Shown piece after piece: positions 1 through 9,178 of a stretch of DNA of 64,000 bases. The notes under the pieces were generated by a model. It searched no databases, was not told where the DNA came from, and saw only the letters and a list, made by a program, of their open reading frames with translations. The translations under genes and the position numbers were made by a program. The stretch spans positions 62,001 to 126,000 of the forward strand of contig JALOTZ010000001.1 in the NCBI GenBank assembly GCA_025457615.1. Reading direction: 5' to 3'. Source of the stretch: Verrucomicrobiota bacterium (GTDB lineage: Bacteria > Verrucomicrobiota > Verrucomicrobiia > Limisphaerales > DSYF01). Numbering within the stretch: the first letter of the stretch is position 1; each line of letters starts with the position of its first letter.

Positions 1-63
1 GAGCAACGAGACAATCCCGTAGTTCTCGATGCCGCCCAGGTGTCGCAGAACGTTTTGTATCAT
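1..63 (-). CDS. cbb3 oxidase small subunit (CcoQ/CcoP-like), N-terminus only
   Basis: Only the first 21 codons lie in the window; the gene continues past position 1. The ATG is at 63-61 on the minus strand, 12 bases downstream of the ccoNO stop, and a strong GGAGGAGG ribosome site sits in that gap. The visible peptide (MIQNVLRHLGGIENYGIVSL) has the look of the short membrane subunit, or the N-terminal membrane anchor, that follows ccoO in cbb3 operons. Location and order support this role. The part seen cannot distinguish a CcoQ from a CcoP or a CcoQ-CcoP fusion. Confidence 0.6.
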   Translation of the reverse strand, partial: MIQNVLRHLGGIENYGIVSLL

Positions 64-75
64 GATGGCCTCCTC

Positions 76-2217
76 CTATTTCATCGCCACCGGCGGATTC
101 GTCGGCGCCTGCTTGATGTCGGTTCCCAGCCGCTGCAGATAGGCGATCAGCGCGACGATCTCCCGGTCCGCCGGCGCGTTGGTGATCATGCCCACCGCCA
201 GATTGGCCACCACCTGCTTCGACTGCGCCTCGAGGCTGGCCTGCGCCGTGGCGATTTGCTCGTCGGTGTAGGGCACCCCCGTCCGGCGCAACGCCCCCAT
301 CCGCGGACGAAGGACCGAGGTGTCCAGCTTCTGGCTCAACAGCCAGGGGTACGCCGGCATGATCGAGCCCGGCGAGGTCGAGCGCGGATCCTCCATGTGA
401 TTGTAGTGCCACGCATCCGGATACTTGCCGCCCACCCGGTGCAGGTCGGGCCCGGTGCGCTTCGATCCCCACAGGAACGGGTGATCATAGATATACTCGC
501 CCACCTTCGAGTATTCGCCGTAGCGCTCGGTTTCGGAGCGGAAGGGCCGGATCATCTGCGAGTGGCAGCCCACACAGCCTTCGCGGATGTAGAGGTCGCG
601 CCCCAGCACTTCGAGCGGGGTGTAGGGCTTGACGCTGGCGATGGTCGGCACGTTCTCCTTGACGAGGTAAAGGGGCACGATCTCCACCAGGCCGCCAATC
701 ACCACGGCAATCAGGCTCAGAACCGTGAAGGTGACGGGCACGCCTTCCAGCCAGCGATGCCCCAGCTTGGGCGATTCCTTCCGGGCCAGGTCCAAGGCGG
801 GAGCCTGGGCTTCCTGGTCGCCGATGAACTGCCCGCTCTGGGCGGTCTTGTAGAGGTTGATCATCATCAGGACAATGCCCAGCACATAGAGGCTGCCACC
901 GATGGCGCGCAGTTGATACATCGGGACCAACCGCACCACCGTCTCGAGGAAGTTCGGGTAACGCAGGAATCCGTCCTCGGTGAACTCCTTCCACATCAGC
1001 CCCTGCGTCACGCCGCTGGTGTACATCGGCACCACATAGAACATCATCCCCAGCAGCCCGACCCAGAAGTGGTAGTTGGCCAGCTTGACCGACCACAGCT
1101 TCGTGTTCCACAGGCGCGGGAACAGCCAGTAAAGCAGCGAGAAGGTCAGGAAGCCGTTCCAACCCAGGGCCCCGGTGTGCACGTGGGCGATGGTCCAGTC
1201 CGTGTAATGCGAGAGCGCATTGACGCTCTTGACCGCCAGCGTCGGCCCCTCGAGCGTGGCCATGCCGTAGGCGGTGACCGCCACGACCATGAACTTGAGC
1301 ATGGGTTCCTGCCGCACCTTGTCCCAGGCGCCGCGCAGGGTCAGCAACCCGTTCAACATGCCGCCCCAACTCGGCGCGATGAGCATCACGCTGAACGCCA
1401 TGCCCAGGGACTGCGCCCAGTTGGGCAGCGCGGTGTAAAGCAGGTGGTGCGGCCCGGCCCAGATGTAAACGAAGATCAGCGCCCAGAAATGAATGATGGA
1501 GAGCCGGTAGCTGAACACGGGGCGGTTCGCGGCCTTGGGCAGGAAATAATACATCAACCCCAGGTAGGGCGTGGTCAGGAAGAACGCCACCGCGTTGTGC
1601 CCGTACCACCACTGGACCAATGCATCCTGCACGCCCGCATACACCGAGTAGCTCTTGAACAGGCTCGCGGGAATGGCCAGGGAATTGAAGATGTGCAGCA
1701 TGGCCACCGTCACCGCCGTCGCGATGTAGAACCAGATGGCCACATACATGTGCTTCTCGCGGCGCTTCAGGATGGTGCCCAACAGGTTCACCGTGAACGC
1801 CACCCAGACCACCGCGATGGCCATGTCGATGGGCCACTCGAGTTCCGCGTATTCCTTGCTGGTGCTCAACCCCAGCGGCAGCGTCACCGCCGCCGCCACG
1901 ATGATGGCGTTCCACCCCCAGAAGTTGAACCAGCTCAGGGCGTCGCTATACATGCGCGCCTTGCACAGGCGCTGCAGCGAATAGTAGATGCCCATGAACA
2001 TGCCGTTGCCCACGAACGCGAAAATGACGGCGTTGGTGTGCAGCGGACGGATGCGCCCGAAGGTGGTGAACGGGGTGTCGAGGTTGAGTGCCGGCCAGAA
2101 CAACTGGCAGGCGGCCAACAGCCCCGCCGCCGTCCCCACCAGCGCCCACAAGGCCGTGGCGATGGCAAAAGCCCGGACAATCCGGTTGTCGTATTTGAAG
2201 GTTTCGATGTTGTTCAT
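76..2217 (-). CDS. ccoNO: cbb3-type cytochrome c oxidase, fused subunits I and II (CcoN-CcoO)
   Basis: Terminal oxidase of the cytoplasmic membrane that reduces O2 with electrons from c-type cytochromes and pumps protons. The 713 residues hold both subunits. Residues 1-460 are the twelve-helix CcoN part, with the low-spin haem ligand H60 (RPLHTN), CuB ligands H207 (WYGHN) and H257/H258 (GPHH), and the haem histidines in HVHTG (H345, H347). Residues 490-713 are the CcoO part, with one TM helix and a c-type haem site CVGCH at 548-552. Fusion of the two is known in several phyla. It overlaps ccoS by ATGA and precedes a third small subunit, so translation is coupled. No frameshift or missing ligand is seen. 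Confidence 0.97.
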   Translation of the reverse strand: MNNIETFKYDNRIVRAFAIATALWALVGTAAGLLAACQLFWPALNLDTPFTTFGRIRPLHTNAVIFAFVGNGMFMGIYYSLQRLCKARMYSDALSWFNFWGWNAIIVAAAVTLPLGLSTSKEYAELEWPIDMAIAVVWVAFTVNLLGTILKRREKHMYVAIWFYIATAVTVAMLHIFNSLAIPASLFKSYSVYAGVQDALVQWWYGHNAVAFFLTTPYLGLMYYFLPKAANRPVFSYRLSIIHFWALIFVYIWAGPHHLLYTALPNWAQSLGMAFSVMLIAPSWGGMLNGLLTLRGAWDKVRQEPMLKFMVVAVTAYGMATLEGPTLAVKSVNALSHYTDWTIAHVHTGALGWNGFLTFSLLYWLFPRLWNTKLWSVKLANYHFWVGLLGMMFYVVPMYTSGVTQGLMWKEFTEDGFLRYPNFLETVVRLVPMYQLRAIGGSLYVLGIVLMMINLYKTAQSGQFIGDQEAQAPALDLARKESPKLGHRWLEGVPVTFTVLSLIAVVIGGLVEIVPLYLVKENVPTIASVKPYTPLEVLGRDLYIREGCVGCHSQMIRPFRSETERYGEYSKVGEYIYDHPFLWGSKRTGPDLHRVGGKYPDAWHYNHMEDPRSTSPGSIMPAYPWLLSQKLDTSVLRPRMGALRRTGVPYTDEQIATAQASLEAQSKQVVANLAVGMITNAPADREIVALIAYLQRLGTDIKQAPTNPPVAMK

Positions 2218-2405
2218 GGGTTGTTCAGCAGTGATTGGTGAGCGGAAGGGGGCCGGGTCGCATGACCCGCCTCCTCCGTGAGGATGCGCATCGCGGGCGT
2301 GTCGGTGTCCTCATACTGGCCGGAACGCACGGACCACACATACGCAATGAGGAAAATCAAGGCCAGCAACAAGCTGACCGGAAGCATGAGATAGATCGCG
2401 GTCAT
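2214..2405 (-). CDS. ccoS: cbb3 oxidase assembly protein CcoS
   Basis: A 63-residue single-span membrane protein (MTAIYLMLPVSLLLALIF, then WSVRSGQYED). It matches the CcoS family, which is needed to insert haem and copper cofactors into CcoN. The open frame extends further upstream, but the ATG at 2405 was chosen because it overlaps the ccoI stop in ATGA and gives the standard CcoS N-terminus. Its own stop overlaps the ccoNO start in the same way. The C-terminal tail after the RILTEE segment is low in conservation, as is usual. Confidence 0.93.
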   Translation of the reverse strand: MTAIYLMLPVSLLLALIFLIAYVWSVRSGQYEDTDTPAMRILTEEAGHATRPPSAHQSLLNNP

Positions 2406-4933
2406 GATGTTCTTTCCCGGTCGAGATGCACGGCCAGTCCAGCCCGGCGGCTCATCCACCCCACCGCTCCGCACGCAAACGCGACCACGGAGACCGAACT
2501 CAGCGGCATCAGGATGGCGCAGACGATGGGAGACAACCGTCCCGAGGCGGCAAAAGCAAGCCCGATCACATTGTAGAGGAGGGAGATCCCAATGCTGGCC
2601 CACACCACCCGCACCGCCCCCTGCGCGAAGCGAAGAATGGCGGCCAAACCCGGGACCTGCCCCGCCTCCATGATCACGTCACTGGCCGGCGAAAAGGTCC
2701 CCACCTGCTCCACCACCGCCAGGCCGACGTCGCTCTGACGCAAAGCCCCGGCGTCATTCAATCCATCACCCACCATGAGCACCGACCGGCCGCCCTTCTG
2801 CAACTCGGCAATCGCCGCCAGCTTGTCCGCCGGCGACTGATCAAAGCGAACGCTGGAGCCGGGTCCCAGGAGCGCCTCAAACTTCTCGCGCTCACGACCG
2901 TTGTCTCCACTGAGCAAGACCAGTTCATGAGAACGCGCCAAGGCCGCCACCGCCTGGTCCACCCGGGGCCGCAGGGCGCCCCCCAGCTCAAACCACCCCC
3001 GCACCCTTCCACCCAGCGCGACATGCACGATCGTGCCTGTTCCAGTGAGGTGCGATCCGACTGATCCGTCCGATCCGTCCGATCCGACTGATTCAAGCCC
3101 CTGGTTCACCCACGTGCTCGACCCTAGGCGAACCTCGTGCCCCTCAACGCGGGCGCGCACACCACAACCCGCCACTTCCTCGAAGCCCTCCAAAGGCGGC
3201 GGCGTGCCGTTACTCAACCAGGCTGCCAGGCGGACGGAATTCGGATGCGCAGATCTGGCGGCGACCGCCTGGATCCAGCCCCGCTCGCGGTCGGACAACG
3301 GATCGCCGCGGAACCGTACGTTCCCCCGACTGCCCGAGGTGAGCGTTCCGGTCTTGTCAAACACCACCGCGTTGACCCTGGCCAGGTCTTCCATCACCTG
3401 GGCATTCCGGGTGAACACGCCAAACCGCCCCAGCCAGCGCTGCGCCGTCCCCAAAGCAAAGGGTGCACTGAGCGCCAAAGCACAGGGACAGGCCACGATC
3501 AGCACGGACGTGAAGGCCCGGATCGCCCGGGAAGGATCCTCCGCCCACCACCAGGCCCCGGCCGCCAAGGCCAACACCACCACACGCAGCGTGAACCCAC
3601 GGCTGAAGCGGTTGAGCAACGTATGGAGAGCACTGCCGCGCTGCTTCGCGAACGCTTCATGGCTCCAGAGCGACGTCAGATAGCTTTGGGAAACCGGCTT
3701 GATGATTTCGATGTCCATCGCCCCACCCACCGGCTGGCCCCCGGCATAGAGCCAGTCCCCGACCGATCGCTGGACCGGCTCCGATTCCCCCGTGACAAAG
3801 CTGTAATCAATCAGCCCGGATCCTTCCCTGACCCGCGCATCGGCCGGGATCAGTTCGCCCTGCCTCAGCCGCAACCGATCCCCCACCGCAAGCGCAGACA
3901 GCGGCACTGTGCGCTCGCCTGCCGCTTCAACCCGGCGAACCGCCAGGGGAAAGAAGGATTTGTAGTCCCGATCAAAGCTCAGATGCTGATACGTGCGATC
4001 TTGAAACACCCGCCCGATCAACAGGAAGAAGACCAGCCCGGCCATGGAGTCCAGATAACCGACACCGCGACCGCTCACGACTTCATACAGACTCTGCCCA
4101 AAGAGCGCCAACAGGCCGAGCGCGATGGGAAAGTCCAGCGTCAAGGTGCGCTGTCGCAGTCCCAACCAGGCCCCGCGCCAGTAAGACCCGGCGCTGTACA
4201 CCAGGACCGGCAAAGCCAGCCCCAGCGACACCCACCCAAACAACGGCTTGAAGACCGGCACGCTGAACCGGTCCATCCCGGAATACAGGCACACGCTGAA
4301 CAGCATGATGTTCCCAAAGGCGAATCCCGCCACGCCCAGCCGAAGGTACAGTGAGCGTGTCAGCGAACGTGCCTGAGGCCGATCCAGACTGTCCAGCCGG
4401 AGGGTGGGCTCGTACCCGATCGAAGTCAGCAAGGCGGCCAGCTCGCTCAACCGCATCCGCCCGGTCTCGAAAGTGATCGTCACCTGCTGCTTGCCGAAAT
4501 CGACAACAGACCGGCCGATGCCCGGACGCAGCTTGAACAGGTTCTCCAACAGCCAGACGCAGGCGACGCAATGGATGGCCGGAACCTGGAACGTCACCCG
4601 CGCCATCTGTCCATCGGAGTAATCCAGCAACCGATCGCGCAGCACCGGCTCGTCCAGATAGGCAAACCGATCCTCGACGACCGCCGACTTCACCTGGACA
4701 CCCGGCCGTTCGGCCAGGCGATAAAAGTCACCCAGCCCATTTTCGTGAAGGAACTCAAAAACCGTCAGGCAACCCTGACAACAGAAATCCCGCCCCTCCA
4801 CCCGAACCGCCCACCCCCGGCACGGCGATCCACAGTGAACACAAGCGGCCGGGCTGGCTTCGACAGCCAGACCGGCCACGGATAATCCGGCAGTTGTCTG
4901 TGGGGTCGCGGAGGTCGGCACAGAGCAATGCAA
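2402..4933 (-). CDS. ccoI: Copper-translocating P1B-type ATPase for oxidase assembly (CcoI/FixI)
   Basis: Membrane pump that supplies copper for cbb3 oxidase maturation. An N-terminal Cys-rich segment (CVHCGSPC, CCQGC) is followed by a heavy-metal-associated domain with HCVAC. Then come eight predicted TM helices, the TGES actuator loop, the CPC metal site, DKTGT phosphorylation site and GDGLND hinge. The length (843 aa) fits CcoI. The ATP-binding domain carries a Gly/Ser/Asp-rich stretch (GSDGSDGSVGS) encoded by a GATCCGTC-type minisatellite that looks inserted. The start is uncertain: the 4933 codon is TTG, a GTG lies at 4921, and no Shine-Dalgarno sequence is seen before either. ccoS and ccoNO follow with 4-base overlaps. 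Confidence 0.95.
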   Translation of the reverse strand: MHCSVPTSATPQTTAGLSVAGLAVEASPAACVHCGSPCRGWAVRVEGRDFCCQGCLTVFEFLHENGLGDFYRLAERPGVQVKSAVVEDRFAYLDEPVLRDRLLDYSDGQMARVTFQVPAIHCVACVWLLENLFKLRPGIGRSVVDFGKQQVTITFETGRMRLSELAALLTSIGYEPTLRLDSLDRPQARSLTRSLYLRLGVAGFAFGNIMLFSVCLYSGMDRFSVPVFKPLFGWVSLGLALPVLVYSAGSYWRGAWLGLRQRTLTLDFPIALGLLALFGQSLYEVVSGRGVGYLDSMAGLVFFLLIGRVFQDRTYQHLSFDRDYKSFFPLAVRRVEAAGERTVPLSALAVGDRLRLRQGELIPADARVREGSGLIDYSFVTGESEPVQRSVGDWLYAGGQPVGGAMDIEIIKPVSQSYLTSLWSHEAFAKQRGSALHTLLNRFSRGFTLRVVVLALAAGAWWWAEDPSRAIRAFTSVLIVACPCALALSAPFALGTAQRWLGRFGVFTRNAQVMEDLARVNAVVFDKTGTLTSGSRGNVRFRGDPLSDRERGWIQAVAARSAHPNSVRLAAWLSNGTPPPLEGFEEVAGCGVRARVEGHEVRLGSSTWVNQGLESVGSDGSDGSVGSHLTGTGTIVHVALGGRVRGWFELGGALRPRVDQAVAALARSHELVLLSGDNGREREKFEALLGPGSSVRFDQSPADKLAAIAELQKGGRSVLMVGDGLNDAGALRQSDVGLAVVEQVGTFSPASDVIMEAGQVPGLAAILRFAQGAVRVVWASIGISLLYNVIGLAFAASGRLSPIVCAILMPLSSVSVVAFACGAVGWMSRRAGLAVHLDRERTS
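3049..3095. repeat. GATCCGTC minisatellite inside ccoI
   Basis: Several near-identical copies of an 8-10 base unit (GATCCGTC / GATCCGACT) lie head to tail in the ccoI ATP-binding-domain region. They encode a Ser-Asp-Gly-Val low-complexity loop. The reading frame stays open. Confidence 0.75.
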
Positions 4934-5000
4934 ATGCTTGAATGCGAGAACACATTAGAGGGCAGCCGGTGGAAAGGCTTGCGCTATTTTGCCAAAACTG

Positions 5001-5037
5001 GACCCTATTTTGCGGCCGGTTAAGCCAAGATAGGGTC
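5001..5037. repeat. Long palindrome between ccoI and the lipoprotein gene
   Basis: Twelve-base arms GACCCTATTTTG (5001-5012) and CAAGATAGGGTC (5026-5037) pair fully if one G-U pair is allowed, with a 13-base loop. They are followed by two near-direct repeats, AGACTCGACTCGG and AGACCCGATTCGG. The block lies between two divergent genes, so it could be a regulatory site or the end of a small non-autonomous mobile element. No transposase is nearby. Confidence 0.55.
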
Positions 5038-5100
5038 AGACTCGACTCGGTTCTGGACCAGACCCGATTCGGTGATTACTGTTGTCGCCGCATTCGAAAG

Positions 5101-5451
5101 ATGGAGAAGGCACCACGTTACGGCTGGACGATTCTGCTCCTGGGGTTGTGGCTCGCGGGCGGATGTGCCGACACTGATGCGCCCCCGCCCCAGGAGCTCA
5201 CCATCGAGGAACTCAACGCCGCCCTGACCTATCTCGAGAAGTCTGGCAAACCCCAACCGCAATCCATCTACGACCTGACCAACCTCCCCGCCTTGCGCGG
5301 CAAGGTGTTTCCCAATCTGCCCGAGGGACAGTATTTCAGCATCGACCCGGAGAAGAACCAGGTGACGATCGAAATCGATCACCTGCCGGACATGCCAGAT
5401 GCCTTCCCGCATCAGCGCCCTTTCTGGGGGGAAGCTGGCGGAAAGAAGTAG
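5101..5451 (+). CDS. Small predicted lipoprotein, unknown function
   Basis: A 116-residue product with a clear lipoprotein signal: a positively charged start (MEKAPRYGW), a hydrophobic core, and lipobox LAGGC near residue 21. The mature part is soluble and acidic to neutral, with a Pro-rich neck (DAPPPQE) and the segment ELNAALTYLEKSGKP. It ends GGKK. The open frame extends back to 4942, but the ATG at 5101 is the only start that gives a normal signal peptide. It is divergent from the cbb3 copper pump. I do not recognise a family. The central segment, about tracts of disorder and a short beta region, resembles small Verrucomicrobia-type lipoproteins only in general style. Confidence 0.7.
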   Translation: MEKAPRYGWTILLLGLWLAGGCADTDAPPPQELTIEELNAALTYLEKSGKPQPQSIYDLTNLPALRGKVFPNLPEGQYFSIDPEKNQVTIEIDHLPDMPDAFPHQRPFWGEAGGKK

Positions 5452-5498
5452 CCCCGAGGGCAGGCGCTGGGGGGCACACAAACCATTCGCGCTGTGAA

Positions 5499-5600
5499 CC
5501 CCTGAACCGTAGCCGCCCATGTGCATGGGCAGATAGACACCCGTTTGCAGCGCCGGTCCGCGCTTTCACAAGCGCGGCTACGAAGGTGGAGGTTCAGGGG
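5499..5600. repeat. Inverted pair of REP-A elements
   Basis: CCCCTGAACCGTAGCCGCC at 5499-5517 and its inverse, GCGGCTACG followed by GGTTCAGGGG (to 5600), face each other across about 60 bases that contain further short hairpins. The right-hand arm contains the stop codon of the adjoining minus-strand membrane protein gene (TCA at 5594-5596). The same CGTAGCCG core recurs at 8036, 13611, 21189, 21315 and 44384. Confidence 0.7.
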
Positions 5601-6859
5601 GAGGTGCCAGGGATGCCACCCACGCCCTCCACGATCGCATCGTGGTCCGTGAACAGCAGGGCGTCGTGGACATAATGCACCAACAACACCGACAGGATCC
5701 CCATGTAGGTGTAGGCTTCATCCGAGCCGGGCAGGTCACCATGCACCCGGGGCCAGAACTTGCCCGCGGCCAGGATCAGGATCCCTGAAATCGGCAGCAT
5801 GGAGAGGCAGAGCATGTAGAACGTGCTCCAACCAGTGTCCCGATCCACTCGGCGCAGGGTGCCCAGGATCCCGGCCACGATTGCCCGGCCACGTCGGACC
5901 ATGCTGGCGCCAGTGCCGGAAGCACGCCGAACCCGTTTGGACAAGTCCTCCCAGAGATGCAGGAACCCAAGCCGCTTGCCCGTGCGCTGTTCCCGTAGCC
6001 GGTTGGCATACCAGGTCAACGCCAGGTACTGGAACGAATGCCACACGTTGATCCCCTGGAAGGCGGTGTCCATGTTGGGCATGGTGGGGGTCCAGAACAT
6101 CACCCCCACCGTGAAGCTGATGAGCAATGTCTTTGGCAGGTTGAACCGGCCATTGCGATACTCCACCACCGTCTTGCCGATGAACAGGAGGAGCATTCCG
6201 AAGAAGGCGGCAAACGCCAGGTAAGCCAGCCAGAAATAGCCGCCGAGCAGGTCATTAAACTTCAGCGACATCGGACCAATGTTGAACCGTCCCTCGGCCA
6301 TCTTCCACACCGCGATGGGATACAGGCTGGAAAACACCACTCCGTAATCCACAACGCGCGAGAACAAGGACAGGCGAAAGCCGGACCGCTTGTTGTAGGC
6401 TTCAGACACCCACACCAGTTGATGCAGAGCATGGATCGACGCCATCGAAAAGAAGATCGTCAGCAGCCAGACATACGATTCATAGGAATACAGGATCATG
6501 GTGACCACCGCGATAGGCACCAGGATCGAGGAAGCCACGAAGGCAAATTTCTTCCGGAGGAATTCGCGGTCCATGATGGTCCGCGTAAACGTGGCGTACA
6601 TGTGCGGCCCACCAATCAGCAGCGCCACCAGGTAGTTCACCATGACGCGCGCGTTGTAGGCTGTGGTTCCCTTGACGCCCGCATCCGCCGCCGAACCTCC
6701 CCCGAACACCACGTAGAAGAGATACACCGCGTAAGGAATCGCCACCAACCCGACGCTCAGCGTCAGGAATCCCAGGTCCCAACGCGCGCTGCGCAGCCAG
6801 GGAATGGCCCCCGCGCTCACGTGGGTTTCAGTTCCGAAACTCGCGGTCGTTGCCTGCAT
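5594..6859 (-). CDS. Multi-pass membrane protein, unknown function
   Basis: About 421 residues with roughly nine to eleven hydrophobic helices, beginning with ALL-alpha segments after residue 25. Recurrent His residues occur within or next to helices (LIGGPHMYATF, SIHALHQLVW, INVWHSFQYLALTW, LLVHYVHDALLFTDHD). This is typical of metal- or haem-binding membrane proteins, but no family motif is decisive. The ATG at 6859 was preferred over the longer frame start at 6949, since the added residues are not membrane-like. It stands alone between the lipoprotein gene and hemL. Its stop codon lies in a REP-A arm. Function unassigned; a role linked to respiration is only suggested by the His-rich helices. 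Confidence 0.75.
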   Translation of the reverse strand: MQATTASFGTETHVSAGAIPWLRSARWDLGFLTLSVGLVAIPYAVYLFYVVFGGGSAADAGVKGTTAYNARVMVNYLVALLIGGPHMYATFTRTIMDREFLRKKFAFVASSILVPIAVVTMILYSYESYVWLLTIFFSMASIHALHQLVWVSEAYNKRSGFRLSLFSRVVDYGVVFSSLYPIAVWKMAEGRFNIGPMSLKFNDLLGGYFWLAYLAFAAFFGMLLLFIGKTVVEYRNGRFNLPKTLLISFTVGVMFWTPTMPNMDTAFQGINVWHSFQYLALTWYANRLREQRTGKRLGFLHLWEDLSKRVRRASGTGASMVRRGRAIVAGILGTLRRVDRDTGWSTFYMLCLSMLPISGILILAAGKFWPRVHGDLPGSDEAYTYMGILSVLLVHYVHDALLFTDHDAIVEGVGGIPGTSP

Positions 6860-7068
6860 AGGTTGTCCCGCACGGCTCCCGAATGCCGTCCTCAAGACCG
6901 AAGCATGGTTTTCGGAGAAGCCAGTCACGTCAAGCCACGCGTCTGGCAACCGACATCAATGCCGATCCCGGGAACTTTGGTGGGGATTCCTGCCAATGAA
7001 CCGGGCCTCACCCTGACCCCACTCGTTTTCCACTCGACGCTTCACCCCCGGCCTCAAACAATGCCCGC

Positions 7069-8427
7069 ATGGCTGTGATTGGACCGAAATCCGAAGCCCT
7101 CTTCGCCGAGGCGCTCCGTTATCTGCCCGGCGGAGTCAATTCCCCCGTGCGCGCCTTCCGGGCGGTGGGCGGCAACCCGTTCTTCGTCGATCGCGCCGCC
7201 GGTGCCCACCTCTGGACCGTGGACGGCGACGAGTTGATTGATTACGTGGGCACGTGGGGTCCGGCGATCCTGGGCCATGCAAACCCGAAGATCATCGCCG
7301 CAGTCAAAGCGGCGGCCGATCACGGCACGAGCTTCGGCATCCCGAACCCTTTGGAGGTGACCATGGCGCGGCTCATCTGCACCATGGTCCCGAGCGTGCA
7401 GAAGGTGCGGATGTGCAATTCCGGCACCGAAGCCTGCATGAGCGCCATCCGGCTGGCGCGCGGGTTCACCGGACGCGACAACATCATCAAGTTCGACGGC
7501 TGCTACCATGGCCACGGCGATTCGCTACTGGTCAAAGCAGGCTCCGGAGCGCTCACGTTGGGCCATCCGGACAGCGCCGGGGTGCCGGCCGATTTCGCCA
7601 AGCACACGATCGTGTTGCCCTTCAACGATCCGGAAGCGCTGAAGGCCGCCTTCGCTCGTCACGGACAGGAACTAGCCGCAGTGATCCTCGAGTTGGTTCC
7701 CGCCAACGCCGGCCTTTACCTGCCCAAACCCGGCTTCCTCGAACTCCTGCGCAAGCTCGCGACGGATCACGGCACCGTGCTGATCGCCGACGAGGTAATG
7801 ACCGGGTTCCGGCTGGGACCCGCGGGCGCCCAAGGCCGTTTCGGCCTCACCCCCGATCTGTCCACGTTCGGCAAAATCATCGGCGGCGGACTGCCCGTGG
7901 GCGCGTTCGGCGGGCGGGCGGAGATCATGGATTGCCTGGCGCCACTGGGGCCGGTTTACCAGGCGGGCACGCTGAGCGGGAATCCGCTGGCCATGGCCGC
8001 CGGGATGGCGGCGCTGGAACAGCTCCACCTCTGCGTAGGCGCGGACGTGAGTTCGCGCACTTCTCCTGGGAGGACATCAGTGCCGACTGAGGTCACCCGC
8101 AATGATCCCTACGCACGACTCGAATCGCTGGGCGCCCAACTCGAGGCCGGCATGAAAGACGCCGCAAAATCTGCGGGCGTGCCAGTCCAATTCCAGCGCA
8201 TCGGCTCGATGTTCTGCGGCTATTTCACGTCGGAACCCGTTCACAATCTTTCTGACGCCATGAAATCCGACCGCAAACGGTTCAAGCAGTTCTTTCACGG
8301 CATGCTGACGGCAGGCGTTTACCTGGCCCCATCCCAGTTCGAAGCCGGTTTCCTTTCCACCGCGCACACCACGCAAGACCTCGAAGCGACCGTGGGGGCG
8401 GCTGCCAGGGTGATGAGATCCCTGTAG
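7069..8427 (+). CDS. hemL: Glutamate-1-semialdehyde 2,1-aminomutase
   Basis: PLP enzyme that makes 5-aminolevulinate from glutamate 1-semialdehyde in the C5 route to haem, which fits the large haem demand of this genome. The fold-type I features are all present: [11 protein letters not shown]-like start ([13 protein letters not shown]), the NSGTEA phosphate-binding turn, the DEVMTGFR segment, and the PLP lysine K269 in FGKIIGGG. At 452 residues it is about 20 longer than usual. The extra stretch (about residues 322-343, [14 protein letters not shown]) is encoded by REP-A-like DNA inserted in frame just before the C-terminal domain. The ATG at 7069 gives the canonical N-terminus; there is no clear Shine-Dalgarno sequence. 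Confidence 0.96.
   Translation: MAVIGPKSEALFAEALRYLPGGVNSPVRAFRAVGGNPFFVDRAAGAHLWTVDGDELIDYVGTWGPAILGHANPKIIAAVKAAADHGTSFGIPNPLEVTMARLICTMVPSVQKVRMCNSGTEACMSAIRLARGFTGRDNIIKFDGCYHGHGDSLLVKAGSGALTLGHPDSAGVPADFAKHTIVLPFNDPEALKAAFARHGQELAAVILELVPANAGLYLPKPGFLELLRKLATDHGTVLIADEVMTGFRLGPAGAQGRFGLTPDLSTFGKIIGGGLPVGAFGGRAEIMDCLAPLGPVYQAGTLSGNPLAMAAGMAALEQLHLCVGADVSSRTSPGRTSVPTEVTRNDPYARLESLGAQLEAGMKDAAKSAGVPVQFQRIGSMFCGYFTSEPVHNLSDAMKSDRKRFKQFFHGMLTAGVYLAPSQFEAGFLSTAHTTQDLEATVGAAARVMRSL
8033..8089. repeat. REP-A element inside hemL
   Basis: CGTAGGCGCGGACGTGAG at 8034 onward followed by TTCGCGCA differs by two bases in 24 from the family A core. Downstream, AGTGCCGACTGA matches the inverse arm. The frame stays open through the element, adding about 20 residues to the enzyme. 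Confidence 0.75.
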
Positions 8428-8542
8428 CCGTGCGACGCGCAGAAGAAGTGCATTCTTGACAGTTAATAGACCGGCGTTAAGTTCAGCATCAATCCCAGAA
8501 GGTTGATCCACACACCAAGCTTTACAGTGACGGTGTCTTCGC

Positions 8543-9163
8543 ATGCCGGCACCCTCGCTTGCCTGGGCGCGTGGGCGGGTGGGAGTAACGAAAGGCTGCT
8601 GGATGAACGGCTTCGATGGCGCCTTGATCTCCCTCAACGGGGCCAACACCTGGAGCGGCCCGGTCACGTTGAACAACGGGGGGAACATCGTTACCTACGT
8701 CAACGCCAACTCGCTCACACTCAGCGGCGCGGTCGGCGGCGCGGGGGGGCTCTCCAAATGCGGCTTTGGCAACCTCATCTTGTCCGGAAGCACCGCCAAC
8801 ACCACCTATGTTCAGGTGGGCAAACTTCGCCTGGAAAAAACCATCGCCAATGCGGCCGTCCCGGCAGATGTGGTGATATACTACTACTCCTACCTGGCCG
8901 ACACCCATCCCCTCGACGTGGCAGACAACCTGCGCATCACCTCTTTCGCGCGCGGCCAGCATACGCCCAGCCACACCGTTTTGCAGTGGACGAGCAAGCC
9001 GACGCGGTTCTACGGCATCCAGCGACGCTCCTCATTGAGCGTGGCCAATCCGTGGGAAGATCTCTACACACTGCCCCTGCCGGGCGCGAACCATGCCGGC
9101 TTCGACCAGAGCGGAAGCCTGAACTTCTACCGCATCCGGGCCCTGCGGCCCTTGACCCCCTGA
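8543..9163 (+). pseudogene. C-terminal remnant of a secreted beta-strand-repeat protein
   Basis: The open frame (up to 206 codons) contains repeats of the autotransporter-associated beta-strand type (ANTWSGPVTLNNGG, SLTLSGAVGGAGGLSKCGFG, NLILSGSTANTT). It ends with the short domain seen at the end of many secreted proteins of this lineage (LQWTSKPTRFYGIQ ... GSLNFYRIRAL). It lacks a signal peptide and the N-terminal part expected of such proteins, and the first 20 codons before M21 look like noncoding sequence. I read it as a decayed gene or a 3' fragment left by a rearrangement. It lies 16 bases before the large repeat protein and on the same strand. Confidence 0.6.
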
Positions 9164-9178
9164 ACTGAAAGCGGACCT

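Noticed and set aside
40-2241. 733-codon open frame on the plus strand over ccoNO
   Set aside because: Arg/His/Gln-rich product with no family; mirror of a conserved minus-strand oxidase. High GC leaves long antisense frames.
8428-8542. TTGACA at 8455 as a promoter
   Set aside because: No -10 sequence at correct spacing was found.
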